Positions 27,441-36,547 of a stretch of 36,636 nucleotides of DNA are shown here, piece by piece. The stretch lies in NCBI GenBank assembly GCA_014239855.1, contig JAAZXY010000020.1, positions 299-36,934 on the forward strand, in the 5' to 3' direction. Position 1 is the first letter of the stretch. Every line of letters starts with the position of its first letter. Under the pieces are notes generated by a model. The model was not told where the DNA came from, made no database searches, and saw only the letters and a program-made list of their open reading frames with translations. The position numbers and the translations under genes are program-made. Source of the stretch: Acidimicrobiales bacterium (GTDB taxonomy: Bacteria > Actinomycetota > Acidimicrobiia > Acidimicrobiales > MedAcidi-G1).

Positions 27441-30400
27441 TCAGGACCCGGCCAGTTCCCGGGCGGCTGCTCGGACCTCGTTCATGGCCCCGGCCAGATC
27501 GGCGACCTCGACCTCGGTGGCGCCGTCGGCGGCCAGGAAGCAGAGTACGACCCGTCGGACCGGATGACCGGTGGCCCGCTCGGCGGCCAGCGCGTAGGTG
27601 GCGCCCTGGAGGCGGTACCGGTCGGCCTTGCTGGCCCGTTCGGCATCGTCGGCAACTGCGTCGGTCTTGTAGTCCACGATCACGAGGCCGGGGGTGTCGC
27701 CTCGGTCATCCAGAACGGCGAGGTCGATATAGCCCTCGACGACCGGGGCGCCGGGGTCGTCGTCGACCGGGGCGGCCACGTAGAGCTCCCGCCAGTGGCG
27801 TGAGCCCGCGGCGAGTCGGACGACCTCTGCCCCCAGACCGGCACGGACGAGAGCGTCGATGGTCCGGAGGTCACCCAGGAGGCCCTCGGCGACCGCCTGT
27901 TCCCGGATGGTCGACTCGGGATCGGTGGTGTCGAAGTCGAGGAGTTCCAGAGCTCCGTGGACGGCCCGCCCCACACCGGTGCCGTGACGTCCCACCTCGC
28001 CCGGTCTGGCCCGGTCCTCGTCGGAATCGGCGGGTGCCGCGGCGGCGGCCCCGGCCGCCACGTGGGTGGCGATGGCGGTGGCCGACACGGTGCTGGGCCT
28101 ACCGGCGCGGTCCATCGCATCGCGCTGCCTGTCGAGCCACGTCCGGCGGTCGGGAAGCGCGCGGCCCGACGGCGCTACCGGTTCGGGAAGGGAGTCGGTG
28201 GTGGGGGACAGGTCAACGCCTTGAGCGGCACGGCCGGCACCGTTGATCGCCCGGGCCAGAAGACGGCCCGGTCCGGGCCGGCCGGGCTTGTCGTCATCGA
28301 CGTCGGCGGCCCGGTGGGTTGACACGATGAGGTGGTCGCGGGCACGGGTTGCGGCCACGTACAGAAGTCGGATGGTCTCAGCGTCCTGGAAGCGGAGATC
28401 GACCTCGTGGGCGGCCCGGAATCCTGGAGTCTCGATGCCGGATCGGATGCCGACCTCGATGGTCCGGTCGGAGTCGACGAGGAGCTGGACACCCCGGTCG
28501 GACCTCGCGTAGGCGGTCGACAGACCCGAGAGGACGGTGATCGGGAACTCGAGGCCCTTGGCGCTGTGGATGGTCAGGATCCGGACAGCGGCGTCGTCGA
28601 CCTCCGGGAGAACGGTCTCGGCCACCCGACCCTTCTCGTCGGCCTGAGCGAGGCACCAGTCGACGAAGCCACGTAGTGAGCCACCTCCAGCCTCCGCGAA
28701 GGCTCGGGCGCGGTCGGAGAGGAGTCGTACCCGACGCCAGACGTCGCGTGGTCGGACCTCACCAAAGGCAACCTGAAGCACCCGGCGGTCCACGATCAGG
28801 CGTTCGAATACCCCTGATGGGCCGAGAAGGTGGCGGCACCGGTGCATCTCGCCCAGCCAGGCGAGGCCGGTGGCCACGGGGCCGCTCTGGCTGCCGTTGG
28901 TGAGTTCGCCAGCCTGATGATTCCAGGAACCGCCGTGATGTACCCGCCAGCGGGCCAGGTCGTCGTCTCCGCAGCCGAAGTGCGGTGTACGAAGTGCCGC
29001 CACCACGGCCAGGTCATCGGTCGGGTCGTCGATGGCCCGCAGCACCATCAGCAGGTCGCGGATCTGAGGTGTGGCGAAGAGCAGCGAGCTGGACTCGGCC
29101 CGGTAGGGAATGCCAGAGGCGTTCAGGGCGGTCTCGAGATCGGACAACGAGGTTCGGGTCGGGAGAAGGATGGCGATGTCGCTGAACCGGCACGGTCGTT
29201 GGTGACCGTCGTGGTCTTCGACGGTCCATTCTTCGACCACCGCGGTGGTGATGGCAGCGGCCACGTCGCTTGCCTCGAGTTCCCGGAGGTCGGCGGCGTC
29301 CACATCGCCGCCGTGGGCGTCCCTCCCGAGAATGGTGACCGCTGGTCCGACGGTCGCCGCGGGGCGACGGCCCACCAGCGCGGTGTAGCCGGGCTGCACC
29401 AGTTCGGCCCGAGTCGGCCCGGCATCCGAGGAGGAACCGGTGGACGGTGGGTCGGGTCCGATGAGGCGGCCGAACACGGCGTTGACCCAGTCGATGATCG
29501 GCACGGTGGTACGGAAGTTCTCGGTCAGTGAAACATCGGAGGTATCCAGCGACTGGCGGGCCAGGAGATAGAGGGAGATGTCGGCCCGCCGAAACCGGTA
29601 GATGGACTGCTTGGGGTCACCGACCAGGAAGAGGGCCCCCGGTACCGGTGAGAAATTGTTGATCTCGGCATCGGGGGTGGCCGCCGGGTCGGTCAGCAAC
29701 AGGGCCAACTCGAGTTGGACGGGGTCGGTGTCCTGGAACTCGTCGAGGAGAACGAATCGGAAGCGCTCATGCAACGCCGCCCGGATCGACGGTCCCGTCT
29801 CGGGTTCGGCCAGCAGGTCGTGGGCAATGACCAGAAGGTCGTGGAACGTCAGCGAACCCGATCGACGACGTTCCTCGGCGGCTCGAAGGGTGGCGTCGAC
29901 CAACTCGGCGAGAATCCGACGCAAGACGCCGCCGGCGACGGACCGCACCATTGCGTCCCACAGGTCCCGGGCTTCGTGGGCGAAGTCCAGGATGGTTTCC
30001 TTGTCGTCGCCCCAGTCGGCCTTCCGACCCGAGTTTCCGGCGCTGAGCGTGTTGCGGAAATCTCGGACGGACAGGAGGCGAACCAGGTCGACTTCGTCGA
30101 CCGCTCCGGACAGCGCATCACGAGCGACGCGGATGGCCACCAGGCGGCGGCGGAGCTTGTCGTCCTCGTCGAGGTCCTGACGGTCCATGGCAATGGCCTG
30201 ACCCATGAGATCGATGATCGCCTCGGCGTCCACCGGTTCGGGCTCAGTCGGAAGAGGCACGACATCGAGGAGGTCCCAGCGGTCATCGAGTTCGCGAGCC
30301 AGGTCTCGGAGATGGGAGAGACGAACGCCGAGGGCATCGGCCAGGAGGATCGTCCGCGCCAGGTCATCGTCGGTCAGAAGGCTCCGCTGGAGATCGTCCC

Positions 30401-30830
30401 ACCGGCCATCGAAACCGAGCTGGCTCGAGACCTCGTCCAGTAGGTCGAACCCGGTCGGTAGGCCGGCCTCCAGTGGGTGCTCGGTCAGGATCCGTCGGGC
30501 GAAGCCGTGGAGTGTCGACAGGGACGCCAGATCGACATCGGTGAGGGCGGTATCTGCCCGTTCCCGCCGAATCGGGTCGGCATCGTGGCGGGCCACATCC
30601 TCGAGGCCGCGGCGGAAGCGGTCTCCGAGTTCGGCGGCCGCCCGTTCGGTGAACGTGATGGCGGCGATCTTTTCGACCGCGACGCCCTCGTCGATCACCA
30701 GGGCGATCATCCGACCGACCAACGCCGTCGTCTTTCCGGTGCCGGCGCCGGCTTCGACGAAGAGGTTCTCGTCCAGAGCGTGACCGATCCGGTCACGGTC
30801 CGTCTGGTCGCCGGGCATCGAAGCAGTCAT
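27441..30830 (-). CDS. addA: AddA-like UvrD-family helicase with C-terminal RecB-type nuclease
   Basis: This 1129-residue enzyme should unwind and trim double-strand DNA ends for recombination with its partner AddB. The helicase motifs are intact: Walker A EAGAGTGKTT with Lys33, AITFTERAAAEL, Walker B LLDEFQDTD near residue 362, GDPKQSIYRFRRAD near 405, HSAKGLEFP and LLYVAATRARDHLIV near 825. The C-terminal PD-(D/E)XK nuclease has GRAVHG (His about 958), EGYIDLA, VDYKTD (Asp about 1051) and LQGATYALAAE, all intact. ATG 30830 overlaps the addB stop (ATGA); the frame continues upstream inside addB but without family resemblance. It differs from mycobacterial AdnAB because the partner lacks a motor Walker A. 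Confidence 0.92.
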   Translation of the reverse strand: MTASMPGDQTDRDRIGHALDENLFVEAGAGTGKTTALVGRMIALVIDEGVAVEKIAAITFTERAAAELGDRFRRGLEDVARHDADPIRRERADTALTDVDLASLSTLHGFARRILTEHPLEAGLPTGFDLLDEVSSQLGFDGRWDDLQRSLLTDDDLARTILLADALGVRLSHLRDLARELDDRWDLLDVVPLPTEPEPVDAEAIIDLMGQAIAMDRQDLDEDDKLRRRLVAIRVARDALSGAVDEVDLVRLLSVRDFRNTLSAGNSGRKADWGDDKETILDFAHEARDLWDAMVRSVAGGVLRRILAELVDATLRAAEERRRSGSLTFHDLLVIAHDLLAEPETGPSIRAALHERFRFVLLDEFQDTDPVQLELALLLTDPAATPDAEINNFSPVPGALFLVGDPKQSIYRFRRADISLYLLARQSLDTSDVSLTENFRTTVPIIDWVNAVFGRLIGPDPPSTGSSSDAGPTRAELVQPGYTALVGRRPAATVGPAVTILGRDAHGGDVDAADLRELEASDVAAAITTAVVEEWTVEDHDGHQRPCRFSDIAILLPTRTSLSDLETALNASGIPYRAESSSLLFATPQIRDLLMVLRAIDDPTDDLAVVAALRTPHFGCGDDDLARWRVHHGGSWNHQAGELTNGSQSGPVATGLAWLGEMHRCRHLLGPSGVFERLIVDRRVLQVAFGEVRPRDVWRRVRLLSDRARAFAEAGGGSLRGFVDWCLAQADEKGRVAETVLPEVDDAAVRILTIHSAKGLEFPITVLSGLSTAYARSDRGVQLLVDSDRTIEVGIRSGIETPGFRAAHEVDLRFQDAETIRLLYVAATRARDHLIVSTHRAADVDDDKPGRPGPGRLLARAINGAGRAAQGVDLSPTTDSLPEPVAPSGRALPDRRTWLDRQRDAMDRAGRPSTVSATAIATHVAAGAAAAAPADSDEDRARPGEVGRHGTGVGRAVHGALELLDFDTTDPESTIREQAVAEGLLGDLRTIDALVRAGLGAEVVRLAAGSRHWRELYVAAPVDDDPGAPVVEGYIDLAVLDDRGDTPGLVIVDYKTDAVADDAERASKADRYRLQGATYALAAERATGHPVRRVVLCFLAADGATEVEVADLAGAMNEVRAAARELAGS

Positions 30831-33800
30831 CGACCGGTCTCCGGGTCGTCGCCCGCGGTCGCGGCGGCTATCGGCTCGCCGTTGAGGAAATCGGTGGTGA
30901 CGTGGTCCTCGTGGAGGGCCAGCACCGGATGGCCGACCTTTCGATCGCGGGCCGTACGAACCCGGCGGGCATCGAGCCCGTCGGGAGAACAGTGGGGGCA
31001 CCGGTGGGCTTCCGGCCGGTCACTCTCGGGCGGATGGTGGGGAAACGAACCGCCGTCGATCCCCCGGACAATGGAGGAGAGCACCCGCTGGAAGGCGGCA
31101 ACGACCTCGTCGTCAACCTCGTAGCCGAGGTGTCGGGCGTCGTCGGCCACCTCGCCGAGGAAGGCGTAGGTGGCATGCCGGGTGGTTCGGCCTTCAGTGG
31201 CCGCGGCCAGCGCGTAGATGGGGAGCTGCAGGAATGATCCGCCGGGGAAGTAGTCGTGTGGAATCCCCTGGTACCGGTCGGGCCGACCGGTCTTGGCATC
31301 GACCACCACGAGTTGGTCGCCAATGGTCTGGTCCACCCGGTCGATCGAACCACGGAATCGAAGGGTTCGACCGTCGGCGAGGGTGACGACGAGCGCGTCG
31401 CGGCCGCCGAATCGTTGCTCGGCAGCCACGGGGCGGCTACCGAACGTGGCCCGAAAAGCCGAGTCGAGGACGAGGAAGTCATCCAGGTCAGCTGCCAGTC
31501 GGGTGCGGATGGTCGGCCAGAACCGTGGGTGGGCGGCCTCTCCTCGTGCCTGGGCATGGTCGCACTCCTCGTTCAGGAGCGCCGCGGCATGGGTCCGGTG
31601 CGCGGAGGACCAGGGCTCGCCGTGTCCGGGAAGGGAGCCATCGTCGAGGCCGTCGGTGACCAGTCGGTCAAGAACCCGGTGAACGATCGAGCCTCGGATC
31701 AGGGGGGAAAGGTCGGTCCGCTCCGACGGCTCTTCGAGCGGTCGGACGCCGAGGACGTACTCGGCGAAGAAGGCGAATGGGCAGTCCACCCACTTCTCGA
31801 GGCGGGTAGCCGACAGCTCACCGTCGAGCACGGGGATCTCGACGCCGGACAGGTTTCCGTCGAACCGCGTGAACGACGTGCCGGCCCGCTTGTCGAGAAG
31901 CTCGATGCCCCGGTCGATGACCGCGTCATCGCCACGGAGTCGGGCGATGGCCGGGCGACCGTCGCGAACCGCGGTGGCCAGGTCGTATTCCTGCACGGTG
32001 GCCGGATCGTCGCGGTCGAGGGCATCGGTGAACGACGCCACGTGGTCGAACCAGGGGGCGGTGAACCGGTCGAGGTCGTCGGGTTCGGGCCGGTGCCCGG
32101 CCAGTGCCTCGAACTCGGCGAGGAGCAGACGGGACATCGGGCGGTCGCCGGAGCGTCGCAGGTCGCCACGCGGCTGAACCAGGACGATGCGTTCTGCGGC
32201 TCCGGTGAGGGCGGCGAGGAAGGCGTGGTGTTGACGGGCGGCGTGCTCATGGCGGGTGGGAAGGCCGGTGCGGGCCGCGGTGCGGTGGCTGTCCGACAGC
32301 AGCGGGTCGGCTGGAGGGCGGGTAGGCATGGATCCCTCGGCGAGCCCGACCACGATCACCAGGTCGGCGTCGAGTCCGACGGCCCGGTCGATGCCGGTGA
32401 CCTGGACGCCGATTCCGGTGCGTCCGGCCCGCCCCAGTGGGCGGCGGAGTTCGGCGGTCAGTGCGCCCCGAACGCTGCGGAAGGGTGGGCGGGGCTCGAT
32501 GTCGTCCAGTTCGGACAGGGCGTCGAGGATCGCTCCCACCTCGTCGAGGGCCAGTAGTTCGTCGGACGACCAGGTCTCATGGGCGCTGGTGCCGCCGAGG
32601 TACCGACGGAGGAGGTCCCGGATGCGCTGGCATCGACCGGACCACGAACTCTCGACGGTCAGGTCTCTCAGGGATCCGTCGAGCCGCTGGACGAAGGCGG
32701 CCAGTTGGCGGGCCCGAGTGGCTTCGGCTGCGAGGCGATCGGCCAGCCAGATCCGGGCTTCGTCGGCCGCTTCAGCCTTGGCCCCGGCCTCGAGTTCGGC
32801 GGCCAGGCGGGCCAGACGGTCGGTCCAGTCGTCGATGCCGCCGACCACGCCGGCCTGAGTGGCCAGCCGCCCCCAGGCTCGTGCAGGGACGAGGTCGTGA
32901 TCGGGGTCCCAGAGGGGCACGTCGGCCATGAGGGCATCAAGGTCAGCACGACGGATCTCCCGGTCGGGGAGGTCGAGGAGTCCGACCAGAAAGCGGCCGG
33001 CAATCGTCTCGTCCAGTCGATGGACGCCGCTGGCGTGGAATTCGATGTCCGCTGCGGCGAGTCGTTCCTGGACGAGCCGGGCGTCATCGGTTGTGGACGG
33101 GTGGATGAGGATGATGCGGTCCAGTGGGGTGCCGGCCCGTGCCGCCTCCATGATCCGGCGGATGGCGTAGCGGACGGCCTCGTCCTGTTCCGGGGTGGAT
33201 GCCACGAGGCAGGAGACCCGTGACCCGGCGGGCCCGGCTTCAGGCACCGCGACGCCGAGGGTCTCGGCGAGAGCTTCGAGGTGGGGGTCGGCCGACACCG
33301 ACCTGTCGGGGCCATCGGCGTCGCCGACGATCGCCGTGAGGTCGGCCGCCCCAGCCAGAGCACCGATCAGTCGCCTCTCGGAGGTCACGAGCGTGCCGGG
33401 GAGGTGAAGGATGACGGGTGGAAGGTCGATCGAACCGTCGGTGATGCGGGCGGCGGCGACGATGGCCCGTTCGTGTTCGTCGTGGAACGTCGGTTCGAGG
33501 TGTTCCACGAGTGCCCGGTGGAGTCTGACCAGGTCGGACAGCGGACCACCCAGGGCCGCCAGACGGTCGAGAGCGTCGGGGTGGACCTCACGGAGGTTCC
33601 GATGGGCAGCCACCACGGTTCGTTCGACCGACGGATGGTCGGCGACCGGTTCGAAGACGCCGGGGCATTCAGCCAGCAGGCGCCGGGTGGCGGCCAGCAC
33701 CACCGCGTCACTGACGGCGCGCCGCGCGGTGATCCTCGGCGAGCCGGCCGAGAGCGTGCGGGCCAGGTCGAGGAGGGTGACGAAGTCGACGGCCGCCAGA

Positions 33801-33973
33801 CCGGTGGCACTGGAGGCGGCCAGCCGTCGTCGCAGCGTCAGTCCGAGTGCGTGGTCAGGTACGACCACGGTCACCGGGGCGAGAGGGTCGCCGCCCTTGG
33901 CATCGGCAATCGCCGTGGCCAGGGCCGTCGTCGTCGGTCGCCCGTACCTCGCCCGCAGGAGTTTCGTCGTCAT
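30827..33973 (-). CDS. addB: AddB-like nuclease subunit (PD-(D/E)XK, inactivated helicase fold)
   Basis: This 1048-residue protein is the likely AddB partner. The N-terminus follows the helicase fold (VTVVVPDHALGLTLRRRLA) but has no Walker A, so it should not be a motor. GLDADLVIVVGLAEGSMPTRPP near the middle is a family hallmark. The C-terminal nuclease has LEKWVDCPFAFFAEYVLGV (Cys about 731), IRGSIVHRVLDRL (His about 764), FRGSIDRVD, VVVDAKTG (Asp about 890) and LQLPIYALAA. A late RCPHC supplies two more cysteines, near 991 and 994, but the expected fourth iron-sulfur cysteine is missing. A TAGGTT box lies 9 bases before ATG 33973. Its stop overlaps the addA start. Confidence 0.87.
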   Translation of the reverse strand: MTTKLLRARYGRPTTTALATAIADAKGGDPLAPVTVVVPDHALGLTLRRRLAASSATGLAAVDFVTLLDLARTLSAGSPRITARRAVSDAVVLAATRRLLAECPGVFEPVADHPSVERTVVAAHRNLREVHPDALDRLAALGGPLSDLVRLHRALVEHLEPTFHDEHERAIVAAARITDGSIDLPPVILHLPGTLVTSERRLIGALAGAADLTAIVGDADGPDRSVSADPHLEALAETLGVAVPEAGPAGSRVSCLVASTPEQDEAVRYAIRRIMEAARAGTPLDRIILIHPSTTDDARLVQERLAAADIEFHASGVHRLDETIAGRFLVGLLDLPDREIRRADLDALMADVPLWDPDHDLVPARAWGRLATQAGVVGGIDDWTDRLARLAAELEAGAKAEAADEARIWLADRLAAEATRARQLAAFVQRLDGSLRDLTVESSWSGRCQRIRDLLRRYLGGTSAHETWSSDELLALDEVGAILDALSELDDIEPRPPFRSVRGALTAELRRPLGRAGRTGIGVQVTGIDRAVGLDADLVIVVGLAEGSMPTRPPADPLLSDSHRTAARTGLPTRHEHAARQHHAFLAALTGAAERIVLVQPRGDLRRSGDRPMSRLLLAEFEALAGHRPEPDDLDRFTAPWFDHVASFTDALDRDDPATVQEYDLATAVRDGRPAIARLRGDDAVIDRGIELLDKRAGTSFTRFDGNLSGVEIPVLDGELSATRLEKWVDCPFAFFAEYVLGVRPLEEPSERTDLSPLIRGSIVHRVLDRLVTDGLDDGSLPGHGEPWSSAHRTHAAALLNEECDHAQARGEAAHPRFWPTIRTRLAADLDDFLVLDSAFRATFGSRPVAAEQRFGGRDALVVTLADGRTLRFRGSIDRVDQTIGDQLVVVDAKTGRPDRYQGIPHDYFPGGSFLQLPIYALAAATEGRTTRHATYAFLGEVADDARHLGYEVDDEVVAAFQRVLSSIVRGIDGGSFPHHPPESDRPEAHRCPHCSPDGLDARRVRTARDRKVGHPVLALHEDHVTTDFLNGEPIAAATAGDDPETGR

Positions 33974-33982
33974 CGTGCAGGC

Positions 33983-33988
33983 AACCTA
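33983..33988 (-). promoter_or_regulatory. Putative -10 box TAGGTT for addB-addA
   Basis: TAGGTT on the minus strand ends 9 bases before ATG 33973, giving at most a very short leader. The divergent acyl-CoA synthetase gene uses the same hexamer. Confidence 0.38.
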
Positions 33989-34065
33989 GGGGTGGCCTGT
34001 GACAGCCGCCGGCCCTGTCGACGTTCCGGACCGGTTTTCGGGCCGGTTCCCCGGGGCCCACTTCC

Positions 34066-34092
34066 TTTACAAACACGCCCGACCGGTAGGTT
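34066..34092 (+). promoter_or_regulatory. Putative promoter TTTACA - 15 - TAGGTT for the acyl-CoA synthetase gene
   Basis: TTTACA (34066-34071) in a small AT-rich patch is followed after 15 bases by TAGGTT (34087-34092), which ends 8 bases before ATG 34101. The spacer is shorter than usual. The transcript would be leaderless or nearly so. Confidence 0.42.
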
Positions 34093-34100
34093 CCGGCGCC

Positions 34101-35666
34101 ATGAGCGACGACGCCGAACAAGACCTCCAGTACCCCGGCCGGTGGGCTGCCGAGGCTCCCGACCGTTCGGCCATCGTCATGGCCGGCTCCGGGGAGACCA
34201 TGACGTTCGCCGAGTTGGATGCCGAGGCCAACCGCATCTCACGGGTCTTCCACGGCCTGGGCATCGGTCCCGGCGACCACGTGGCGTTCTGCCTGGAGAA
34301 CCGCATCGAGTTCCTGGCCCTGACCTGGGGCGCCCACTACGCCGGCTGTTACTACACGGCCATCTCGTCGCGCCTGACCGCCGACGAGATCGCCTTCATC
34401 GTCGACGACTGTGGCGCCCGGGCCTTCGTGACCTCGCCGTACAAGACCGACGACGTGGCTGAGATCACCGCGGCCACGCCCAACGTCGAGGCTCGCTTCT
34501 CGATCGGCGGTCCGGTCGAGGGCCACGCTTCGTTCGAGGACGCGGTGGCCGCCCAGGCGTCCGAGCCGCTGCCCGATCGCACCGAGGGCCAGGACATGCT
34601 CTATTCCTCGGGTACCACGGGCCGCCCCAAGGGCGTGAAGTCGCCGCTCTCAGGAGCGTCGCTGGGTCAGGCCAACTCGATCACCATGATGGCCGAGGGC
34701 CTCTTCGGGGCCACGCCCGGATCGGTGTACCTGTCGCCGGCGCCGCTGTACCACGCCGCCCCGCTCCGCTTCTGCCTGGGTGCCCACCGACTGGGCTGCA
34801 CGGTGGTGGTCATGGAGCGCTTCGATGCCGAGGGGGCGCTGGCCGCCATTCAGGATCACGGCGTCACCTGGAGCCAGTGGGTGCCCACCATGTTCGTCCG
34901 GATGCTCAAGCTCCCCGAGGAGGTGCGGGCCGCCTACGACGTGTCGACGCTGGGCTCGGCGATCCATGCCGCGGCGCCGTGTCCGGTCGACGTGAAGAAC
35001 CGGATGATCGAATGGTGGGGTCCGGTGCTGCACGAGTACTACGCGGGCACCGAAGGCAACGGGCTGACGTACACCAACTCGGTGGACTGGCTGGCCCACC
35101 CCGGCACGGTCGGCAGGGCGTTGTTGGGTGAGGTGCTGATCCTCGACGACGACGGCAACGAGGTGCCGACCGGCGAGGAGGGCGGCGTCTACTTCCGGGG
35201 CAACTCGGACTTCGAGTACCACAACGATCCGGACAAGACCGCCGACGCCAAGCTGCGCCCCGACACGAGCACGCTGGGCGACGTGGGTCGACTCGACGAG
35301 GACGGCTTCCTCTACCTGACCGATCGCAAGGCGTACATGATCATCTCCGGCGGGGTGAACATCTATCCCCAGGAGGCCGAGAACATCCTGACCATGCATC
35401 CGGCGGTGTTCGACGTGGCCGTCATCGGCGTGCCCAACGAAGACTTCGGCGAGGAGGTCAAGGCGGTCGTCCAGGCGGTCGAACCGTCGGCCGCCGGGCC
35501 GGAGCTGGCCGCCGAACTGGTGGCCTTCTGCCGGTCGCAGTTGGCCGACGTGAAGTGCCCACGAAGCGTGGACTTCCGTGACGAACTGCCCCGCCATCCC
35601 ACCGGCAAGCTCTACAAGCGCCTCCTCAAGGACGAATACTGGGCGGGCCACCAGTCCCGCATCTAG
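34101..35666 (+). CDS. Acyl-CoA synthetase (AMP-forming, fatty-acid-CoA ligase family)
   Basis: This 521-residue ligase should activate a carboxylic acid to its CoA thioester. It has LYSSGTTGRPKGVKSP (P-loop), LYHAAPLRFCLGAHRLG, EYYAGTEGNGLTYTNS where the aromatic-rich A5 motif sits, DVGRLDEDGFLYLTDRKAYMIISGGVNIYPQEAE and the catalytic lysine in HPTGKLYKRLLKD. It is clearly different from the FadD3-like ligase at 22409-24046. ATG 34101 is chosen because the protein aligns from there and a promoter box lies 8 bases upstream; an open extension to 33999 is unlike the family. It is followed 11 bases later by a PhyH-family gene. The substrate is unknown. Confidence 0.93.
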   Translation: MSDDAEQDLQYPGRWAAEAPDRSAIVMAGSGETMTFAELDAEANRISRVFHGLGIGPGDHVAFCLENRIEFLALTWGAHYAGCYYTAISSRLTADEIAFIVDDCGARAFVTSPYKTDDVAEITAATPNVEARFSIGGPVEGHASFEDAVAAQASEPLPDRTEGQDMLYSSGTTGRPKGVKSPLSGASLGQANSITMMAEGLFGATPGSVYLSPAPLYHAAPLRFCLGAHRLGCTVVVMERFDAEGALAAIQDHGVTWSQWVPTMFVRMLKLPEEVRAAYDVSTLGSAIHAAAPCPVDVKNRMIEWWGPVLHEYYAGTEGNGLTYTNSVDWLAHPGTVGRALLGEVLILDDDGNEVPTGEEGGVYFRGNSDFEYHNDPDKTADAKLRPDTSTLGDVGRLDEDGFLYLTDRKAYMIISGGVNIYPQEAENILTMHPAVFDVAVIGVPNEDFGEEVKAVVQAVEPSAAGPELAAELVAFCRSQLADVKCPRSVDFRDELPRHPTGKLYKRLLKDEYWAGHQSRI

Positions 35667-35669
35667 TCT
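35664..35669 (+). promoter_or_regulatory. Putative -10 box TAGTCT for the second PhyH gene, built on the upstream stop codon
   Basis: The TAG stop of the acyl-CoA synthetase gene is the first half of TAGTCT, which ends 8 bases before ATG 35678. It may allow the PhyH gene to be expressed separately from a leaderless transcript. Chance occurrence cannot be excluded. Confidence 0.33.
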
Positions 35670-35677
35670 CCGCGGCC

Positions 35678-36547
35678 ATGGGCGATCCCATGGTCCACAC
35701 GTTGGTCACCGACGAGCAGATCCGGGCGTTCGCCGACGACGGCGTGGTGTGTCTCCGGGGGGCCATCGGGCCTGACTGGATCGAGGTGCTGAGGCGTGGC
35801 ATGGACCGGGCACTGGCCGGGCCATCGGAGCGCCGCCGAATCTGGAACGCCGACGACCGGGGCGGGACGACGACCTATGACAACCAGAGTTGGTTGCACG
35901 TGCCGGAGTACCGGGACTTCGTCGAACGCTCGTCGATGGCCGAGATCGCCGGTCGCCTACTGGGTGCGTCGGCGGTCAACTTCTTCTTCGACGCGGTGTT
36001 CGTGCGAACCGCCGGGGTCCGGTTCCGCACCCCGTTCCACCAGGACGAGCCGTACTGGTCGGTCGACGGGTTCGACACCTGCTCGGTGTGGACGCCGCTG
36101 GTGCCGGTGGCCCGGGAGAGTGCGTTGGAGTTCGTCCGGGGTTCGCACCGATGGAACCAGCGGTACCGGCAGGAGAACTTCGGGGCCCTGACCGGCGACG
36201 ACCGTGACCAGGTCCGGTACGAGGACATCGACGCCCGGGTTCCGTTTCCCGACATCGAGGGTGACCGTGGCGCCTACGAGATCCTGGGCTGGGACATGGA
36301 GCCGGGCGACGTGGCGGTGTTCAACGCCCGGATGATCCACGGCGGGTCGGGCAACCTGGCGCCCGAGCGGGACCTGAAGGTGTTCAACACCCAGTGGCTG
36401 GGCGATGACGTCCGGGTGGCCTTCCGCCCGGAGGGCATGGACCCCGACCACCGTGAGGTGATGGAGGCCGCCGGGCTGGGCCACGGCGACCGCATCACCT
36501 GCGATCTCTATCCGGAACTCTGGCGCCGGGAGCCGGCGAAAGCCTGA
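35678..36547 (+). CDS. Phytanoyl-CoA dioxygenase (PhyH) family protein
   Basis: This 289-residue Fe(II)/2-oxoglutarate oxygenase starts with RAFADDGVVCLRGAI, carries His121 and Asp123 in TPFHQDEPYW, the family's SALEFVRGSHRWNQRY, and distal His221 in ARMIHGGSGN. The HQDEPYW form and late YPELW segment resemble the branch of PhyH proteins often annotated simply as phytanoyl-CoA dioxygenase in actinobacteria; the substrate is unknown. An in-frame ATG at 35690 is an alternative start. It is only distantly like the PhyH at 24043-24912, although both have 289 residues. It follows an acyl-CoA synthetase gene after 11 bases, so the two probably act on one substrate. A hairpin overlaps its stop codon. 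Confidence 0.9.
   Translation: MGDPMVHTLVTDEQIRAFADDGVVCLRGAIGPDWIEVLRRGMDRALAGPSERRRIWNADDRGGTTTYDNQSWLHVPEYRDFVERSSMAEIAGRLLGASAVNFFFDAVFVRTAGVRFRTPFHQDEPYWSVDGFDTCSVWTPLVPVARESALEFVRGSHRWNQRYRQENFGALTGDDRDQVRYEDIDARVPFPDIEGDRGAYEILGWDMEPGDVAVFNARMIHGGSGNLAPERDLKVFNTQWLGDDVRVAFRPEGMDPDHREVMEAAGLGHGDRITCDLYPELWRREPAKA

Noticed and set aside
25981-27567. 528-residue plus-strand frame
   Set aside because: It is antisense to the second LLM enzyme, the CitE-like gene and the end of addA, and has the Gly/Val/His-rich look of a high-GC shadow frame.
30831-31001. N-terminal extension of the AddA-like protein
   Set aside because: It lies entirely inside addB in another frame and has no helicase features; the ATGA overlap marks the start at 30830.
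27441-33973. Helicase-nuclease pair as a new anti-phage defence system
   Set aside because: Both proteins match the AddA/AddB recombination complex, and there is no adjacent toxin, methylase, reverse transcriptase or mobile gene.
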